Shown in pieces: positions 60,231 through 64,000 of a stretch of 64,000 bases of DNA. The notes under the pieces were generated by a model. It did no database searches. It was not told where the DNA came from and was given only the letters and a program-made list of their open reading frames with translations. Location: contig CP038110.1 in assembly GCA_004519485.1 (NCBI GenBank), positions 682,001 to 746,000 of the forward strand, written 5' to 3'. This DNA is from Nannochloropsis oceanica (taxonomy: Eukaryota; Sar; Eustigmatophyceae; Eustigmatales; Monodopsidaceae). Within the stretch, counting starts at the first letter, position 1. Every line of letters starts with the position of its first letter. A program made the translations under genes and the position numbers.

Positions 60231-63200
60231 ATGAAAGACACTCTCCGCATAATCGTCCTGGGGGATGAGGGGGTGGGAAAGTCCTCGCTCATCTCGGCTT
60301 TCGTCTCACAGTGCTTCCCGGAAAAGGTGAGAGGGGGAAAGGAGGGAGGTTGGAAGGGATTTTATGTATGCGGGAGGGGAAACAAAAAACGACAACCACA
60401 ACATGATAAGGGACAGGATGGAAGGAGAGACCGAGAAATACAAGAAACAGGGGGTCCTGTACAGTGCTAGACGGAGAAAAAAAATCGTGGTTAATGTGCA
60501 GGTATAAATCGAAAGTAATCCAAAACCCTCCTTCATTCCCTCCCTCCCTCCTTCCCTCCCTCCTTCCCCCCCAGGTTCCCTCTGTCCTCACGCCCGTGCA
60601 AATCCCCGCCTCGGAGTCGTTGGAGAATGTGGCTACCGTAGTGATAGACACGGCGGGCTCAGCCCATGTCGATCAGCTTGCGGTCAAGATCAGGGTGAGG
60701 AGGGAGGGAGGGAGGGAGGGAGGGAGGGAGGGAGGGAGGGAGAAGGGCTCGCGCACTGCCGTAGCGCTTCGTGGTAACCCACCACCTTAAGACTAGAACA
60801 TGTACAGCTTACCGACGAAGACATATGGAGCGTCTGAGCGCCCATACAGCACCCTTCATCTCCCTCACTCCTGACCCTCTTTTCTGTCCTTTCCATCCTT
60901 TCTCCCTCCCTCCCTCCCTCCCTCCCTCCCGCCCTCCCTCCCTCCCTCCCCCACGACAACCTCCCGACATCCCCACCAAAGGAGGCTGACGCCATCATCC
61001 TCGTGTACAATTTCGAACGCATCGAGACCTACGAGCGTCTCGCCTCTCACTGGCTCCCCCTCATCCAACGGTGCATGTCCTCCTCCTCCTCCTCCTCCTC
61101 CTCTTCCTCCTCCTCCTTCCCTTCCTCCTTCCCTTCCTCCCTCGCGTCCTCCATATCCTTTTCGAGCGAGGGAGGGAGAGAGGGAAGAGAGGGGGCAACC
61201 TTCTTTCCAAAACCAGTCGTGCTTGCACGGAACAAGGTACAGACAGATGGGCAGTGATGAGGAGGGAAGGAGGAAGAGGGGGAGGGAAAAGAGGGAGGGA
61301 AAGGAGAATTGGTGGGAAGGAGGGAGGGAGGGAGGGAGGGAGGGAAAAGAGGGAGTAGCATATGCACGATCCGTCACTCCCACCCCCTCTCCCTCATCAA
61401 TGTACCGTGTGTACAATTAGTTCCAGCCCTTTGTTTGTGATATATGTGTATCATCCTAATGTAGTTTAATTCATTCCATCCCTTTGTTTCTAAGATGTAT
61501 GTATCATCCTAATTTATGGCTCGTTCCCTTCAACGCCATCGACAGGCTGATCTGCGCTCCTCCTCCTCCTCCTCCTCCTCCTCCTCCTCCTCCTCCTCCT
61601 CTTGGGACGCGGGAGGAGGGGGGGAGGGAGGGAGGGGGGGAGGGGCCGCGAGCGAGCACGTGCAAAGCTTGCAGTCCGTGATGAAAGATTTTCGGTGAGC
61701 AAGCAGAGGGGAGGGAGGGTGGGACGGAGGAATGGGAGGAGGGAGGGGGGAAGGGAGGAAGGGAGGGAGGGCGTCGTCCATGCCACGAGAAAAAAGAAGA
61801 GAGCATTCCAAAGTATAATGTCCTCCCTCCCTCCCTCCCTCCCTCCCTCCCTCCCCCTCTCCCTCCCTCTCCCCCTCCAGTTTCGCTTTGCAGTCGTTCG
61901 ATGTGTCTGCTCGGCGGCTGGAAGGGGTGGCGGAGCTCTTTCAGATGGCCCAGCGCTTGGTGGTGTTTCCGTTTTGGCCTCTTTTCGACATGGACAAGAA
62001 CGATTTGACCGAGAAGGTAGGGAAGGAGGGAGGGAGGGAGGAAGGGAGGGAGGGAGGGAGGGAGGGGGGGTCCCCGTGGCTGAGGGAATCAATCTACTGC
62101 TTCTTTTTTAGTGCCCAACAGCCTAATCATTTTTGCATCCCCTTCCCTACCTCCCCCCCCCCTCTTCTTCCCATCCTCCCTCCCTCCCTCCCATTCCTCC
62201 AGCTCAAGCGCGTCCTTGACCGTATTTTCCGCATCTTCGACGTGGATCACGACGGCCTCCTCAACGATAGGGAGCTCGACGCCCTCCAACAGCATTGCTT
62301 TAAATCCCACCTGCAGGTAGTCCCTCCCTCCCTCCCTCCCTCCCTCCCTCCCTCCCTCCCTCCAGGCCCAAACTGCGCGCTCACCCTATTTCTGCCTCTT
62401 TCCCTCCCTCCCTCCCTCCCTCCCTCCCTCCCTCCCTCCCTCCCTCCCTCCCTCCTTCCCTAGGAGGAGGACCTGAAGGGCGTGAAAAAGATGGTTCAAA
62501 AAGGATGCTCGGAAGGTGTTCGGGCCGATGCTCTCACCCTCAATGGCTTGTATGAAGTCATTAGACTCTTCCTCAACGACATGCAGGTATGCCCTTCCCT
62601 CCCTCCCTCCCTCCCTCCCTCCCTCCCTCCCTCCCTTCCTCCCTCCCTCCCTCCCTCCCTCCCTCCCTCCCTCCCTCCCTTCCTTCCTTCCTTCTCCCCC
62701 TCCACTGCACCAGTCAAACTCCCCCTCCCCTCCCCTCCCTCCCTCCCTCCCTCCCTCCCTCCTCTTCAGGTGGACATGCCCTGGACGCTCTTACGGAGTC
62801 TCGGCTACGACGACGACCTGGAATTCGAGGTCGGGAGGGAGGGAGGTCGGGAGGGAGGGAGGGAGGGAAGGAGCCACAAGGGAGGAAGAGAGCGAGGGAG
62901 AGAGGGAGAGATAACCACATGGCATACAAGTCACCTTTGCCGTTCTTCCCTTTCCTCCCTCCCTCCCTCCCTCGCTCCCTCCCTCCCTCCCTTCCTCTAG
63001 AGCAATCTTCCAGATTTAGAAGCCTGTGTTATGGGGGGTCCGGAAGACGCCTACCAGCTGGCCCCGGCCGGTGAGGAGGGAGGGAGGGAGGGAGGGAGGG
63101 AGGGAGGGAGGACCACCAAAGCGTAATGTAGGAGGCATATATTTTCTTGTAGAGGCATATATTATCTAATGGAGGCATATTTTATATTATGGGGGCATAT

Positions 63201-63933
63201 ATTATCTGATAGGGGCATATATTATCTGATAGGGGCATGTATTATCTTATAGCGGAATTCATTCTCTCACGGAGGCACTCATTCATTAAACCCTCCGGCC
63301 TCCTGCCCTCCCCCCACTAGGCCTGCGGAAGGTCCTCAGTCTCTTCCGACAATACGCAACCCGCCCGCCCTCCCTCCCTCCCTCCCTCCCTCCCTCCCTC
63401 CCTCCCTCCCACCTGACTGTGTCCGGGGTCAGGATGCGCGATGCAGTGTTCTCCGTCTTGCCCCCTCCCTTCTCCCATCACCCCCCTTGGGAGGTGCTTT
63501 CTGCAGAGGGGGAGGAGGAGGGGGGGGAGGAAAGAGGGGAGGAGAGTGAAGGGGAAAGGGAAGGGAGGGAGGGAAGGGGAGTGGAGCGGAGGGAGGGAGG
63601 GAGGGAGGGAGGGAAAGGGCGTGACGGGGAGGCGGAAGGGATAGTGATTCGGCCGGTGCTTGTGGTGGGCGAGGACGGTACGCCCTCCCTCCTTCCTTCC
63701 CTCCCTCCCTCCCTCCCTCCCTCCCTTCCTCTCCACGTATACCCTCCTCCTTCCCTTGAACTCCCTTCCTTCCTTCCTCCTCACTTCCCTCCCTCCCTCC
63801 CTCCCGTCCAGGCCTCGACCGTGCGTGCTGGGTGTCGGCGTGGCAGCTGACGGCCTCCCTCGCGCCCCTCCTCGTCCTTCGTTACCTCCTCTATCTCGGC
63901 ATTCACCCGGCGATACACAAGACTCCGCTAGAG
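60231..63933 (+). CDS. MIRO: Mitochondrial Rho GTPase Miro (RHOT/Gem1), 3' end outside window
   Basis: Miro is a tail-anchored outer-mitochondrial-membrane protein with two GTPase domains around two EF-hands, governing mitochondrial movement and ER contacts. Visible exons: 60231-60326, 60575-60694, 60982-61236, 61546-61694, 61881-62016, 62203-62316, 62464-62586, 62770-62829, 63001-63070, 63321-63677, 63812-63933; phases all agree. GTPase 1: P-loop LGDEGVGKSS, DTAG, NKADL across the exon 3/4 junction, DVSAR. EF-hand 1: DVDHDGLLNDRELDAL. Then the Miro-specific blocks LLRSLGYDDDLEFE and WVSAWQLTASLAPLLVLRYL with LYLGIHP. Exon 3 has a long Ser-rich insert and exon 4 a second one; exon 10 includes an in-frame (CCCT)n tract read as Pro-Ser-Leu-Pro repeats. 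The last visible exon ends GAG|GCAAGT, a consensus GC donor. GTPase 2 and the tail anchor must lie beyond the window. Confidence 0.95.
63125..63265 (+). repeat. ~20-bp minisatellite in a Miro intron
   Basis: About seven imperfect units of the type GGAGGCATATATTATCTNAT lie in tandem inside the intron 63071-63320. Units are AT-rich, in contrast with the surrounding (GGGA)n/(CCCT)n. The spacing is continuous without unique spacers. Confidence 0.88.
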
Positions 63934-64000
63934 GCAAGTGGGAGGGGGGGACGGGAGGGAGGGGAAAAAGGGAGGATGGACGGGGTGGGATGGAAGGAGG

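Noticed and set aside
63125-63265. Possible CRISPR-like array
   Set aside because: Units are contiguous with no unique spacers, lie in an intron of a eukaryotic gene, and have no cas genes.
46440-63800. Many PSLPPSLPP and GREGGREGG ORFs
   Set aside because: They are translations of (CCCT)n/(GGGA)n intron tracts in frames that do not match conserved exons; the Miro exon 10 tract is the one exception kept.

Overview
The window is nuclear DNA of a eukaryote. It carries spliceosomal introns and single-copy eukaryotic genes: a COG1-like Golgi tether, the TFIIH helicase XPB, the DDX51/Dbp6 RNA helicase, proteasome ATPase RPT1, CLPTM1, a COA3-like mitochondrial protein and the mitochondrial GTPase Miro. 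Compact genes, short (CCCT)n/(GGGA)n-rich introns, Pro-Ser-Leu and Thr-Ala-Ser-Pro low complexity, and secreted Asp-box and FG-GAP proteins suggest a unicellular stramenopile alga. A eustigmatophyte such as Nannochloropsis/Microchloropsis is my best guess; this is an inference from style, not from a marker gene.

Layout. 1-10.4 kb: three long, apparently intronless genes: a 5'-truncated pentatricopeptide-repeat protein (+), COG1 (-) and a secreted FG-GAP protein (-). 11.4-12.8 kb: an AT-richer, multi-exon candidate membrane protein (-). 13.4-20.0 kb: XPB (+, five exons) converging on DDX51 (-, three exons). 20.2-22.2 kb: a pogo/Tc5-like DNA transposon remnant with long nested inverted repeats.

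22.2-45.3 kb is an accessory block. It holds three paralogs of one secreted protein, starting at 22899, 32495 and 39332. Each has a signal peptide, a beta-sandwich-like domain, a Cys-rich domain, a (TASP)n stalk and six identical-length 126-nt exons that each encode one 42-residue Asp-box module. All introns between them are phase 0 and are themselves near-copies of one another. Paralogs 2 and 3 lie in a 6,837-bp head-to-tail duplication (31587-38423 and 38424-45260) that is almost identical, with TCG at all three edges. Between and beside the paralogs are Helitron/PIF1-like helicase fragments, a small inverted-repeat (MITE-like) family, a large palindrome, a broken gene of unknown family, and an inverted copy of exon 7 of the neighbouring RPT1 gene.

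45.6-64 kb is gene-dense: RPT1 (+, nine exons), a WW-domain protein (-), an ankyrin-repeat protein (-), CLPTM1 (-, about fourteen exons), a COA3-like protein (+), an unrecognised protein (-) and Miro (+, eleven exons visible, running off the right edge). Introns here commonly begin with (GGGA)n just after the donor and end with (CCCT)n just before the acceptor. These tracts are complementary within one pre-mRNA. Two introns appear to use GC donors.

Most named genes are independent housekeeping functions with no operon-like logic. The accessory block is the distinctive part: an exon-modular secreted protein family that expands by tandem duplication and looks homogenised by gene conversion.
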